Positions 45,049 through 53,551 are shown, numbered from the stretch's first letter. The stretch is DNA of 64,000 nt from Microvirga lupini (GCF_014191055.1 NZ_JACHWB010000005.1:124001-188000), one strand, 5' to 3'. Notes: generated from the letters alone by a model not told the origin. Made by a program: numbers and translations.

Positions 45049-45930
45049 TTAGGGCGTTACGACGGGGTCACCCCAGGTGATGTTATCCATCCAGGCCACA
45101 GCGCTGGCGCGGCGGCGGGCCCAGTTCATGGTCCGCTCGGCACGGAAGGCCACGCTATTGGTCTGGAACATGGAGACTAGCTCGGCGTCGACCGGCGTAG
45201 AAGCGCCCGAGTCCTGGGTCGGATTGTCCGCCATCTCGAGCGAGGCTTCGGTCGACATGGCAATGTCGACGCCGCCCTCATCCGCCAAGTAGACATCCTC
45301 GGCATTGACCAGCGCGACATAGTCGCCGAGGTAGTTCGAGACGATGACCGGCAGTTCGAAGAAAGTACCACCCTGCATGGTGATGCCAGGGAATTCGCGC
45401 TGCCCGAGCGGGTTCAGCATCATCATGAGGCGCAATGCATAGGTCGCACCCATGATCCAGACGCCGGACTGAAGCGGGTTGTTCGCCGCAACGAAGGCGC
45501 CGATAAGCGCCTGAACGTCCTCACGGACGCCATCCGCACCGGTCGCATCGCTGTTGGTGACAGCCGTGACACCGTTCAGGATCGAAGCCGGCCGGACACC
45601 GCCGACCGCCGCTGAGGTCGGGTCGATGAACGAGATGTCCGAACGCTTGGCGATGGCCTTGGCCAGCGAGTTGCGCAGGAGCACGTCGGAGGACGGCGAG
45701 CTATCGCGGATGAGCTCCATGGTCTGCACTGCGATAGCCGCGATCTTCAGTGGCGTGATCTCGTTCCGGCCGACCGTGAACTTGGTCAGCGGCTTGCCCT
45801 TGCCCTCGCCAACCCACTGCGCCTCGGTCTCGGAGGTTTCAGTGATCAGGGGGACCCGAAAGGGAATTCGGGTCAGGTTCGGAATATTGCCGGTTCCGAA
45901 CCGCCCGAGGATCGTCATCGGCCGGAGGAA
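45049..45930 (-). pseudogene. Prophage major capsid protein, C-terminal part (interrupted by nested element)
   Basis: From the left repeat to the stop this frame encodes about 293 residues of an HK97-fold capsid: FLRPMTILGRFGTGNIPN at the cut, then AQWVGEGKGKPLT, a spine region, and a conserved end with LADEGGVDIAMSTEASLEM and MNWARRRASAVAWM. The N-terminal part lies at 55827-56920. Joining the two across one copy of the repeat gives one frame with no gap, so the split is by insertion and not by decay. In the present state no capsid is made from this gene. Confidence 0.9.
45920..45930. other. attL core of the nested element
   Basis: GGCCGGAGGAA here is repeated exactly at 55827-55837. It encodes the Phe-Leu-Arg-Pro codons of the capsid gene. 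The integrase stop lies five bases inside it. Outside the 11 bases the flanks differ, as expected for site-specific recombination. Confidence 0.85.
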
Positions 45931-45935
45931 TATTT

Positions 45936-47246
45936 TTAGCTTTGATATGAATGCCTTACAGAGATTTGTCGCGGCCTTGTCGCGTCCAGGCTCGCTGCAA
46001 CTGCCTCTGTTGTCGCAACCATGCGCGTATCGGTCGGGAAAAGATGACCGTAAATGTCCTTGGTCGTCTGTATCGAAGCATGCCCGATGAACCGCTTTAG
46101 GTTCATGTCGTCGAGCCCGGCTTCGATGAGCAGGCTTGCAGCCACATGGCGCAGGGCGTGAGGGGTGAACTTGTTCCGCTTGGCCTCGTGATCGTAGAGC
46201 CCGGCGGCATCCATCAGGCGCTTCCAGAACGTCGTCGCGCTGGCTGTTGCCGACATGGGCTTGCCGACCTTGGTTAGGACCACGAAGCCCCGGAGCTGAG
46301 TCGGATCGACGTTGACCACCTCGGTTTCCCACATGCGGGCGATGCGGCTAAAGATGGCCTTGGGGTGCGTTGAACCTCGGAACCGCTCTGGCTCGTTCGC
46401 CATCGTTCTGATGATCCAATATCGGGCGGCTTGGTAGAGCGCCCGGCGCACCGGCTCCGTGAGCGGCACGTCCCGGTAGCCTGCCTCAGTCTTAGGGCTC
46501 TTGAGCCCGTTCACCTTGGAGTGAGCGCGGCGGACATGGATCACGCCCCTTTCCCAGTCGATGTCCTCCCAGTGAAGCCCGTAGGTCTCTCCAGGCCGGA
46601 ATCCGCAGAATACGCCGCATGCGATGACCACAGAGCGGTTTACGAAGGTCAAGAGGTTCTCTCCCCTCTCAAGCGTGCCCGCAGCCTCCAAGAGCGCCCG
46701 AATGTCGTCCTTGGTCGGGATCGCCTTGCGCTTGGGCTTATGAGGTAGCTTACAGGGTTCGTCGCGCAGGACGTTCCGGCGCACCCACCGCTTAGACACT
46801 GCGAATGTGAACAGGACATGCAAGGAGCCGTAGATCCCGCTGATGGTCGAAGGCGATAGCTTTTCGCGCAGTTCCTCGACATAGGCTTGCACCTCTGCCG
46901 CCGTGATCGAAGAGACGCGCCGGGTTGCGAACTTGGGAAGGGTGTAATGCTCAAGCCGGTACTCGTAGCCCTTGACGCCGCCCATGGTCAGATCGCCTAG
47001 CTTCTGGCGCCGGTGGCAGTCCTTAATGAACTCATCGACTGCCTTTGCGAAAGTAACGCTCTCATTATAGGCAGTATGAACCCCTTGGGTGATCTCGCCC
47101 TCTACTTGAACCCGAAAAGCATCCGCGTCTTTTTTCTTCTCGAACGTCTTCATGCGGCGGGTACCGCCCTGGTCGGTATAGCGCACCACCCAGGCTGTTT
47201 TCTTCTCGCCCTTATAGGTCCACTCTCTCTTGCTTACGCTTGCCAC
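45936..47246 (-). CDS. int: Tyrosine integrase of the nested element
   Basis: The 436-residue recombinase has an arm-binding N-terminus (WVVRYTDQGGTRRMKTFEKK), a SAM-like core-binding domain (about 60-155), and a catalytic domain with Arg217 (CGFRPGE), the beta-hairpin Lys region, His363-x-x-Arg366 (HALRH), His389 (GHAS) and the nucleophile Tyr399 (DIYGHLF). All catalytic residues are present. It ends five bases from the left att core, as is common for elements that carry attP beside int. It would drive integration into, and excision from, the capsid gene. Confidence 0.93.
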   Translation of the reverse strand: MASVSKREWTYKGEKKTAWVVRYTDQGGTRRMKTFEKKKDADAFRVQVEGEITQGVHTAYNESVTFAKAVDEFIKDCHRRQKLGDLTMGGVKGYEYRLEHYTLPKFATRRVSSITAAEVQAYVEELREKLSPSTISGIYGSLHVLFTFAVSKRWVRRNVLRDEPCKLPHKPKRKAIPTKDDIRALLEAAGTLERGENLLTFVNRSVVIACGVFCGFRPGETYGLHWEDIDWERGVIHVRRAHSKVNGLKSPKTEAGYRDVPLTEPVRRALYQAARYWIIRTMANEPERFRGSTHPKAIFSRIARMWETEVVNVDPTQLRGFVVLTKVGKPMSATASATTFWKRLMDAAGLYDHEAKRNKFTPHALRHVAASLLIEAGLDDMNLKRFIGHASIQTTKDIYGHLFPTDTRMVATTEAVAASLDATRPRQISVRHSYQS

Positions 47247-47270
47247 GTTGCTCTCCTTTCAGGGGAAGAG

Positions 47271-47294
47271 GCCCGGCCACGGGTGCAGCCGGGC
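47271..47294 (-). terminator. Hairpin between the acidic-protein gene and int
   Basis: GCCCGGC (47271-47277) pairs with GCCGGGC (47288-47294). It sits in the 55-base gap ahead of int on the minus strand. No T run follows, so termination may be weak. Confidence 0.5.
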
Positions 47295-47301
47295 AGGTTG
47301 G

Positions 47302-47748
47302 TCAGTAGCTTTCGGGGATGGTGTGATAGGTGCGCTCGACCGTCCCGACGATGACGAAACGGGCCACGGTCGCGTCGATGCCGTATTGCTCATCTAAGCC
47401 GCCACGGTCGCCAATTCCGTTGTCGTCGGTGTTGCCCTCGAAGTCCTCGTCAGGCTCCCGCCCGTCGTGCTCCTCCTCGAGGTCCTGGTCGGTGCCGTGA
47501 GCATATGTACCGGTCCACCCAAGGGAGGGCTCTAGGTCGGCATCGCTCTCTGCCTCGTCGACATAGCCAGGCATTACCGTGCCGAATGATGGCTCTAGAT
47601 CCGGGTCGCCGTCGATGGCGTCAAGGATGCTGAAAAGCCGCTCAAGTTCGTTCTCTATGGATGTCCGAAGGGCGCGGAGATTGGCCCGCTCTAGCTCAAG
47701 GCCTAGAGACACTATTGGCCCGGTCTGGGCATTGAATTGTGATGTCAT
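47302..47748 (-). CDS. Highly acidic protein upstream of int
   Basis: The 148-residue product starts with a helical part (ALRTSIENELERLFSILDAI) and continues into a very acidic, Asp/Glu/Gly-rich stretch (about 48-120: DQDLEEEHDGREPDEDFEGN). The end turns basic/hydrophobic (ATVARFVIVGTVERTYHT). Strong negative charge in a small mobile-element protein fits a DNA mimic, for example an inhibitor of a DNA-binding host or phage protein. This is speculation; no family is recognised. Confidence 0.55.
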   Translation of the reverse strand: MTSQFNAQTGPIVSLGLELERANLRALRTSIENELERLFSILDAIDGDPDLEPSFGTVMPGYVDEAESDADLEPSLGWTGTYAHGTDQDLEEEHDGREPDEDFEGNTDDNGIGDRGGLDEQYGIDATVARFVIVGTVERTYHTIPESY

Positions 47749-48173
47749 GGGTACTCGCGGAATAGAACCGGCTTCTCAGGGCCGGGGAGCGAGGTTCCGT
47801 TCGGGAACGTTGCTCCATGCCAGCGGTCGTCACTGGCACCGGGAGTCTGAGAACATATCCGCGAGAATATGCGCCACGGCCTTCGCACAAAGGCTATTGT
47901 ATAACCGTGGCACTCCCGGCATAGTGAGCCGGTCGCGCCCACAGTTAAGGGGCACGTCAATTTCAGTAGGATCGGGCCGGCAAGCCAGATCGCTACCTAT
48001 CGCAGATGCAGCGCTAGACCCGGCAAGGTCCCGCTGCGGAAGTTCTCAGGCTCCAAGCTCCAATATGACACGCGAACCCACCGCCCGGCAAGGCGGGAGG
48101 GGTTCTCGCGCGCATAGCGCCTTGCTCGCTAATGTCCCGGTGTGGCACACAGGTTACGGGGGGATCAGTTAAA
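47749..48173. other. Gene-free divergent control region
   Basis: These 425 bases lie between the minus-strand int side and plus-strand cargo. No gene is seen. There is a dyad CATAT...ATATG (about 47853-47870) and AT-rich tracts before the membrane-protein gene. A promoter region for both directions is likely. Confidence 0.45.
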
Positions 48174-48947
48174 ATGAATGCACCTTTATGGGTTCGAACC
48201 CGCTTCACGGCACTTGTCCTAGGGGCGCTTCTGTTCATCAACCTTCTTCTCTTCGTCTCAAACGAGGCGACCGTTGCCAATACCCTAGCCCGCCTTCCGC
48301 AGCCTATCGCCACCCTGATCGCTGGGATTGTCGGCCTTGGAACTATCGCTTGGCAGACGCGCCGAGGCTTCCAAAATCTGATCGCCTCGCAAGAGCATCG
48401 CGCAGAACTAGACAGAGCGGCTAGGCTCCACCAGGCCGAATTAACGGACCTCCAGTCTGAGAAGCAAAGTGACCGGCAGAGAAGGACACTTGCAGCAGCT
48501 ATTCATGCAGAACTCATTGCGCTGCTACCCCAGGTGCACAACACTCAACAATATCTATTGTTACAACAACACATCTTTCTAGAGATGGCAAAGATTGACA
48601 AAGACAAGAAAACCGACTTCCGGCTGCCTCAGTTTCGAACTACTGTTTTCGAGAGTGCTCTCCCAAATATCGGAATGCTTGGGCCTTCGACTGCTGGTGA
48701 TGTTATCTCTGTCTATTCATTACTACGTTTGAATATGGACCCTCCCGTTATCAAGGATAGCCCGGTACAATTTCTTGCATCTCTCGTGGAAAGCTTGACA
48801 AAAACCTATTCAAACCTTGGGGGCGAGATCGTCCATGTCGGCTCACGGCTGACGCATGTCCAGTTTGGAACTGCCGACCCGGGAACGCTCTACGATTTTC
48901 GGAAGCAACGCGATGGTGCAGGCGAAGCTGAAGCCTCTGGCACCTAA
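48174..48947 (+). CDS. Membrane-anchored coiled-coil cargo protein
   Basis: The 257-residue protein starts MNAPLWVRTRFTALVLGALL, with two membrane segments at about residues 10-30 and 47-62 (LPQPIATLIAGIVGLGTIAW), then a charged coiled coil (about 70-115), then a helical C-terminal half. It is on the plus strand, opposite to the structural genes, and its second half is AT-rich. These features fit a lysogen-expressed gene; a role in phage exclusion or immunity is possible but not shown. Confidence 0.6.
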   Translation: MNAPLWVRTRFTALVLGALLFINLLLFVSNEATVANTLARLPQPIATLIAGIVGLGTIAWQTRRGFQNLIASQEHRAELDRAARLHQAELTDLQSEKQSDRQRRTLAAAIHAELIALLPQVHNTQQYLLLQQHIFLEMAKIDKDKKTDFRLPQFRTTVFESALPNIGMLGPSTAGDVISVYSLLRLNMDPPVIKDSPVQFLASLVESLTKTYSNLGGEIVHVGSRLTHVQFGTADPGTLYDFRKQRDGAGEAEASGT

Positions 48948-49025
48948 TAATCACCTTCTAAAGTCAGGCTTGTCAGTGGTTCCCACCACATGTTGAATGC
49001 CCTTTAACTAGCTGGGGAGCTATTC

Positions 49026-49409
49026 ATGAAACTCGTATCTATCGCTGCCATTGGGGCAGTCGCCTTGGGGCTTGCCGGTTGCCAGACGACAGCTGATCAG
49101 CAGCAGCCCAAGAAAGTCTTCGTCCGCGCTGATGGACAGTCTATTCGAGGCAATCCAAGGCTTGAGCAGCAGGCTGAACTCGATAAGACCATCTGCATTG
49201 GTGAGACACAGAAGGCCGCCGTTGGCATGTCCCCAATCTATTACCGTGGTGTTGTCGGGGCTATCCAAGCTGGCATGATCGAAAACCAAAGGCAGAGCGC
49301 CCTTTTAGATGTCGCTATCGGTTGCATGGCTTCAAAGGGCTATGTCGTCTCGACTGAAGAAGAGGCAGCAGCTCGGCAAGCCGCGCGGTCTCGGCCACGT
49401 CGTAGCTAG
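49026..49409 (+). CDS. Small lipoprotein
   Basis: The 127-residue product has a clear lipoprotein signal (MKLVSIAAIGAVALGLAGC, lipobox LAGC with Cys at residue 19) and a mature part with two further cysteines (KTICIGETQ, DVAIGCMASKGY). The C-terminus is Arg-rich. It would be lipidated in the outer or inner membrane. As cargo on a phage element, blocking superinfection at the cell surface is a reasonable guess. Confidence 0.7.
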   Translation: MKLVSIAAIGAVALGLAGCQTTADQQQPKKVFVRADGQSIRGNPRLEQQAELDKTICIGETQKAAVGMSPIYYRGVVGAIQAGMIENQRQSALLDVAIGCMASKGYVVSTEEEAAARQAARSRPRRS

Positions 49410-49460
49410 AACGGAAGGCCGGGCAGCCTTGCGAGCTGATCCCGGCCTCTACCTTCCGCC

Positions 49461-49643
49461 CTAAGCAGGCAGCCCCGCCGCCTGCTCCATCAGCTCGTCG
49501 AGTTGCTCGTCTGAGACATAGACAGCCTGGGTCAGCATTGGCACGAAGACGCCGTCCCCGAAAAGGCCCGGAATCGGGCGACTGGACAGTTGAGCGACGG
49601 TCTTGCTAAAACCGTGCCATGAAAATTCTAGGCGGACGCTACC
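49461..49643 (-). pseudogene. Gene remnant, C-terminal 60 codons
   Basis: An open minus-strand frame without start reads SWHGFSKTVAQLSSRPIPGL, then FGDGVFVPMLTQAVYVSDEQ and a stop after AAGLPA. Its last 22 residues resemble the remnant at 27487-27576. It is cut at its 5' end where the acetyltransferase gene (plus strand) begins. It looks like the tail of a former fibre-linked gene. Confidence 0.4.
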
Positions 49644-50203
49644 TCACCGAAGACGAACTCTTTGAAGCGGGTGTGCCGACTGTTGGGAAGGGCGTTCGCG
49701 TTCATTCAACTGCTGTACTTGTTGACCTCGAACGAATGTCTTTCGGCTCAAATGTCCGTATCGATCCGTACTGTGTCATCAGCGCAGCCGGTGGGTTCGT
49801 TCGGTTTGGCTCTTACATCCACATTGCCGCCCAAGCTGTCATGATGGGCGGTGAGGGAATCGAGATGCAGGACTTCTCCGGGATTTCCCAAAGTGTCTGC
49901 GTCTATTCAGTCAGCGACGATTATTCAGGCGAAACACTGACAAATCCCACTGTTCCAAGGCACCTACTCAAGGTCAAGCGTGGAACTGTAACCCTTGGTC
50001 GCCACGTCATAGTAGGCAGCCACTCTGTCGTTCTGCCGGGGGCAAATATTGCTGAAGGGTGTGCGGTTGGCGCCCTCTCGCTCGTAAACGAACCCCTTGC
50101 CCCCTGGGGAATTTACGCTGGCACGCCGGCACGCCGGTTGAAAGATCGCAGCCGCAACCTTCTCCACACCGAGAGGCAACTCTCAGCCGAGAGTGGGGCT
50201 TAG
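49619..50203 (+). CDS. Left-handed beta-helix acyltransferase
   Basis: The 194-residue protein has hexapeptide repeats in two blocks (VGKGVRVHSTAVLVDLERMS, FGSNVRIDPYCVIS and GTVTLGRHVIVGSHSVVLPG, ANIAEGCAVGALSLVNEPL), ending GIYAGTPARRLKDR. The Y-A-G-x-P-A-R motif is typical of galactoside- or maltose-type acetyltransferases. It would acetylate a sugar, perhaps on surface polysaccharide. It is convergent with the fibre-chaperone gene, overlapping by 21 bases. Confidence 0.78.
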   Translation: MKILGGRYLTEDELFEAGVPTVGKGVRVHSTAVLVDLERMSFGSNVRIDPYCVISAAGGFVRFGSYIHIAAQAVMMGGEGIEMQDFSGISQSVCVYSVSDDYSGETLTNPTVPRHLLKVKRGTVTLGRHVIVGSHSVVLPGANIAEGCAVGALSLVNEPLAPWGIYAGTPARRLKDRSRNLLHTERQLSAESGA

Positions 50204-50506
50204 TAGTTCTGCGGCACGTTCCGGACCATAAGTATCTTCTGCGGCTGCCATGAGGTCCGGCCAGAACTCATCATCCGACGATAGGAATTCTGCCGCGTCA
50301 AAGATCGCCTGCAGTCTTGGCGGAAAGCCTGCACGGATCTGAAGGTACGCCTCGTACTCGGCGTCCGTCATCTTGCGGAACATCGGGGCTTTGTAGGTGC
50401 GCGGAAGGCCCATTGGAGGTGGGGGCGCTGCCTGATCGGCCTCGTATTGTGCCAACTCTTTTGTCGTCAGAGGCACCAGTTCCCCGTCATCGTATTTCAT
50501 CATCAT
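50183..50506 (-). CDS. Tail fibre assembly chaperone-like protein of the element
   Basis: The 107-residue protein shares almost all of its last 70 residues with the protein at 28060-28368 (KAPMFRKMTDAEYEAYLQIR, then AGFPPRLQAIFDAAEFLSS), while the first 35 residues differ. Start overlaps the fibre stop. It should act on the fibre encoded by the adjacent gene and perhaps also on the prophage's fibre. Confidence 0.62.
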   Translation of the reverse strand: MMMKYDDGELVPLTTKELAQYEADQAAPPPPMGLPRTYKAPMFRKMTDAEYEAYLQIRAGFPPRLQAIFDAAEFLSSDDEFWPDLMAAAEDTYGPERAAELLSPTLG

Positions 50507-51267
50507 GGCACGCTCTCCAAGGTAAACTTGCCGGTGGCAATGTTCCCAGAACTCATAAGAAGGCGGATTTTATTTACCCGAGCGGCGTTCGTAAGACACT
50601 TCACGGACCCATTAAATATGGTCAGGTAATTCGTTGCATTGATGATCGCTTCGCTTTGCAGATTGACGGAGAACCGCTTTGAGGCAGACCCAGGATGAAT
50701 AGTTAGGCAACCAGAGGCACCATTGAGAGCATTGGAGTTATCTATTGGCGCCGTGATGAGAGGCATGGTTTCAGTCGAGGCAGATATTGTCGCGATGCCA
50801 GAGGCAGTCGTGTTGTAATTCATCTGCTTCAAATAATCGCCCGAAGTGGAGCGGTAGCTTGCTCCATCATTCTCAGAAACGCGCAAAGCAAGCTGCGCGT
50901 TGTTCACAGCACCTTGAACTTCCGAGAAGGTTAGCCGGTACGATCGAAACCCTGGGGACAGTGTAAAGTCTACAAAAGGAGCGGCGACTGTGACATCTGT
51001 TGTTTGGGGCCCGGCATAGCTGATTACACCTGTCGCGGTGTTGATCGTCATCAGCGTGCGCCAGGCGCTGCCGTCCCAATACTTGCGGGTGATCACGCCC
51101 GCGACCGACGTATCAGCCCAGGTAGTGCCTACCACCTTGTAGCTCGGCTCGGTCGAGCCTGAGTGCTCCGACAGTAGAGCATTGAAGTTGTCTCTCAGTC
51201 GTCCCGCGAAGGTTGATGGAGTCATCGGCCCTATAATCGGGATCTGCCAATTGGTGGCTTGGCTCAT
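50503..51267 (-). CDS. Tail fibre-like protein of the element
   Basis: The 254-residue product shares an attachment segment with the prophage fibre (FNALLSEHSGSTEPSYKVVG, then TTWADTSVAGVITRKYWDGS), but its C-terminal 160 residues are unrelated. The pattern suggests that the shared part docks onto the same tail tip and the distinct part binds another receptor. The element has no other tail gene. A good AAGGAACG site precedes the ATG. Confidence 0.7.
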   Translation of the reverse strand: MSQATNWQIPIIGPMTPSTFAGRLRDNFNALLSEHSGSTEPSYKVVGTTWADTSVAGVITRKYWDGSAWRTLMTINTATGVISYAGPQTTDVTVAAPFVDFTLSPGFRSYRLTFSEVQGAVNNAQLALRVSENDGASYRSTSGDYLKQMNYNTTASGIATISASTETMPLITAPIDNSNALNGASGCLTIHPGSASKRFSVNLQSEAIINATNYLTIFNGSVKCLTNAARVNKIRLLMSSGNIATGKFTLESVP

Positions 51268-51509
51268 TTGCTCGTTCCTTTCTTAGCAACGGTTAGCATT
51301 TGGGTGCGCACCTTGCTTTCTGCGCGCCTATTAAAAATCACTCTGAAAGCCTTGTCTTGATTAGGTTTCAGGGCCTTCGATTTGCCGGAAAGTGCGCACT
51401 CGCAAATCAAATCGGTAAGCAAAATTGTCTGCATGCGCACCCGTCCGGTAACGGCCCTCGGGTCTCCTCAAGTGTGAGGATACCCCCCCGGGTCTGCTTT
51501 CTTTCCGAT

Positions 51510-51533
51510 CCCGAAAAAAACCTTTTTTCGGGG
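51510..51533 (+). terminator. Strong hairpin in the 51268-51602 gap
   Basis: CCCGAAAAAA (51510-51519) pairs with TTTTTTCGGG (51523-51532) around a short loop. The arms supply A and T runs in both directions, so it may act as a bidirectional terminator. The rest of this 335-base gap shows no gene; it carries a C run (51483-51489) and AT-rich tracts. Confidence 0.7.
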
Positions 51534-51602
51534 CGTTTATGAAAGGAAATACCCCCGACCGGTGGAGGCCCCGTTCATGGGCTCGCCGAGGTCTCCCCCC
51601 GG

Positions 51603-51818
51603 TCACTGTAGGCTCTCTCCGCCGCGTCGGGCGGTGCCGGTCGCTTCGGCCTTCACCCTGTCGAACTGCTGTCGTTGGATAGCTATCTCGGCTCGGATCT
51701 CTTCATCGGTCGCGCCCTTGCTGGACAAGAGTCGGGCCGTATCCTGCAGCCTCTCCTCTGTGATCTCGTCAAAGCAGGCTTCTAGGTCGGCAAAAGACTT
51801 GATCTTAAACGTGGTCAT
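51603..51818 (-). CDS. Small protein downstream of the element's capsid
   Basis: The 71-residue product starts MTTFKIKSFADLEACFDEIT and is helical and charged, with a basic end. It overlaps the preceding gene by four bases in an ATGA, so the two are made together after the capsid. A small helical partner of the capsid (scaffold or size factor) is one possibility; no sequence match supports it. Confidence 0.5.
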   Translation of the reverse strand: MTTFKIKSFADLEACFDEITEERLQDTARLLSSKGATDEEIRAEIAIQRQQFDRVKAEATGTARRGGESLQ

Positions 51819-52039
51819 TCGCGGCCTTCCCGAATGGCTGTGAGGTGTTCTTCGATGGCAGTGAGGCGCTCGTCGGTCTTGCGGTGCTTTTCCCGCATCT
51901 CGTCGCGAACGGTCTTCACGCATGCGGCGAGCATTGCTCCCACCAGCGGCCCGAGCCCTTTGCCGCTGATCTTGCCAGCGTTCTCAAAGGCTCGGTCTAA
52001 TTCCTCTAGGATCTTTTCGTCCCAAGCATCCTCATCCAT
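51815..52039 (-). CDS. Small coiled-coil protein downstream of the element's capsid
   Basis: The 74-residue product starts MDEDAWDEKILEELDRAFEN after GAGGG and ends in a heptad-like helix (MREKHRKTDERLTAIEEHLT). It begins 11 bases after the capsid stop. The size, helix content and position would suit a scaffold or external capsid-size factor as in other satellites, but this is inference. Confidence 0.55.
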   Translation of the reverse strand: MDEDAWDEKILEELDRAFENAGKISGKGLGPLVGAMLAACVKTVRDEMREKHRKTDERLTAIEEHLTAIREGRE

Positions 52040-52049
52040 GGTGCGGCCC

Positions 52050-53099
52050 TCAGTAGGAAGTGCCGGAGACATAGGCCACGGCACCGGGGTTGCGCATCTT
52101 CCAACGGATCGTGCGGATGCCCCTGAAGCCGACGCTATTGGCCTGAAAAAGGCTGACCATCTGCACCGCGCCATCAACGGGATCGTCCCGCATCTGAAGT
52201 GCGGCTTCCTGAGCGATGTCTAGTTCCACGGCGCCATCGGCCAGCATCAGTTCCGCCGCATCGAGGAGCGTGATTTGATCGCCCGCATTGGCAGAGACCA
52301 GAACCGGGATTCCCCAGATGTCACCGCCCAGGACGTTGACGTTCGGGAACACGCTGGCGCCCTGGCTGTTTCTGAGCGCAGCCAAGGCAAGCGCGTTCTT
52401 CGGGCTCATGATGAAGTAGGGAGCAAGGAACTGTGCGCCGGCTGCGCTGAGAGCACCGGTAAGGGCGTACAGATCCGCCTCGGGATCGGTGGACGGGATC
52501 GCCGTCAGGCCGTTGGTGATCGAAGCCGGGCGAATACCGGTTTCCGTCACGGTCGGGTCAAGGAGCTGCTCGTCGGTGAATTGGGCAATCCCGCCAACGA
52601 GGTCCCGCATGACCACGGCCTCGGCTGCAGGGTCCGACGACCTCACCAACTCCTTGGTGAGCACGATGATTCCGGCCACCTTGGAATGCTCGAAGTCGTC
52701 GACGCTCATATCGAGCTTGCCGACCGGGATCGGCTTGAACTCGCCAACCCAGCCCGCCGTTGCGCCGGATGTCTGCTTGTTGAACTTCACCCGGAACGGG
52801 ACCGGGCGGAAACCGCGCATCCGGCCAAGGATCGTAAGCGGGCGGACCAGCTCAAGGAATTCAGTGGCAAAGCCCTGCACCGGGACGAGGGGATCACCCC
52901 AATTTCCCGTTGAACCAGCCGGCACCGCCGCCTTTTGTACCATGCTGATGTACTTCGAATTAGGCCACCGCTTCTCAAAGACTTCGGCGGTATCCATGCC
53001 CGCCTCGTAGCCGACGGCGCGGGCAATCGTGTATCTGACGAAGGCCTGAGCCTTAGCGTTCAGCTCGTATTGACTGGTAAGAGTGGCGAGTCGGTCCAA
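52050..53099 (-). CDS. Major capsid protein of the nested element (HK97 fold)
   Basis: About 349 residues align end to end with the mature part of the interrupted prophage capsid: FVRYTIARAVGYEAG, EFLELVRPLTILGRM, TAGWVGEFKPIPVGKLDM, DPTVTETGIRPASITNGL, ELDIAQEAALQMRDDP and the end VGFRGIRTIRWKMRN. It lacks the protease and delta (scaffold) regions. I start it at TTG 53099, which follows CCGGAG; TTG 53162 would add 21 residues. The region matching the att core reads GGGCGGACCAG, so the site is absent. It is the only head gene on the element. Confidence 0.87.
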   Translation of the reverse strand: MDRLATLTSQYELNAKAQAFVRYTIARAVGYEAGMDTAEVFEKRWPNSKYISMVQKAAVPAGSTGNWGDPLVPVQGFATEFLELVRPLTILGRMRGFRPVPFRVKFNKQTSGATAGWVGEFKPIPVGKLDMSVDDFEHSKVAGIIVLTKELVRSSDPAAEAVVMRDLVGGIAQFTDEQLLDPTVTETGIRPASITNGLTAIPSTDPEADLYALTGALSAAGAQFLAPYFIMSPKNALALAALRNSQGASVFPNVNVLGGDIWGIPVLVSANAGDQITLLDAAELMLADGAVELDIAQEAALQMRDDPVDGAVQMVSLFQANSVGFRGIRTIRWKMRNPGAVAYVSGTSY

Positions 53100-53185
53100 G
53101 GTTGTGCTCCGGTCATCTTGTGTTGTGATAGTAAAACTGCGGTGATACTGGCCGGGTCTCAATGGGCTTTGCGGGTTTGCGAGTT

Positions 53186-53551
53186 TCAGCCGCCCAAACT
53201 CGCAGGCTCTACTTTCCAGATGATGCCGTCTCTATCGCTGCCGACCTGCAGGACACGCCAGCCGGCAAGCTCCTGTTTCTCCATGCGTCGCAACAGCTTT
53301 CCGACTTTGCGCGGGCTCGTGCCGCCCGCTGCATGAAGGGCCGTGAGCAGCTTTTCAGGCGGTGCGGCCTCGGCAAAGTCTGCGAGTTCCGAGGCCGTAA
53401 ACACGCGAGCCCCTACCGCTGAGGCGATGGCATCGAGCAAGGCAGCGAGGCTATCGGCCTGGACAGGTGCGCCGGCTTGCCGGGCAATATCAGCCCGAAG
53501 GCCTCGCACCTCGGATATGAGCACACGCAAGAGCGCGTCAGTGTCGGACAT
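53186..53551 (-). CDS. Winged-helix-like small protein upstream of the element's capsid
   Basis: The 121-residue product starts MSDTDALLRVLISEVRGLRA. The N-terminal helix is followed by an Ala-rich helical part and a C-terminal region (SPRKVGKLLRRMEKQELAGW, then VLQVGSDRDGIIWKVEPAS) that looks like a helix-turn-helix with wing. It lies between the cos-like site and the capsid gene, exactly where the prophage has TerS. It could bind the site or regulate the capsid. Start is uncertain; no good ribosome site is seen. Confidence 0.55.
   Translation of the reverse strand: MSDTDALLRVLISEVRGLRADIARQAGAPVQADSLAALLDAIASAVGARVFTASELADFAEAAPPEKLLTALHAAGGTSPRKVGKLLRRMEKQELAGWRVLQVGSDRDGIIWKVEPASLGG

Noticed and set aside
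45931-46332. Minus-strand open frame extending the capsid fragment upstream into the integrase region
   Set aside because: It runs out of frame through the integrase gene, has no capsid-like content before FLRP, and starts only by chance; the true upstream part is at 55827-56920.
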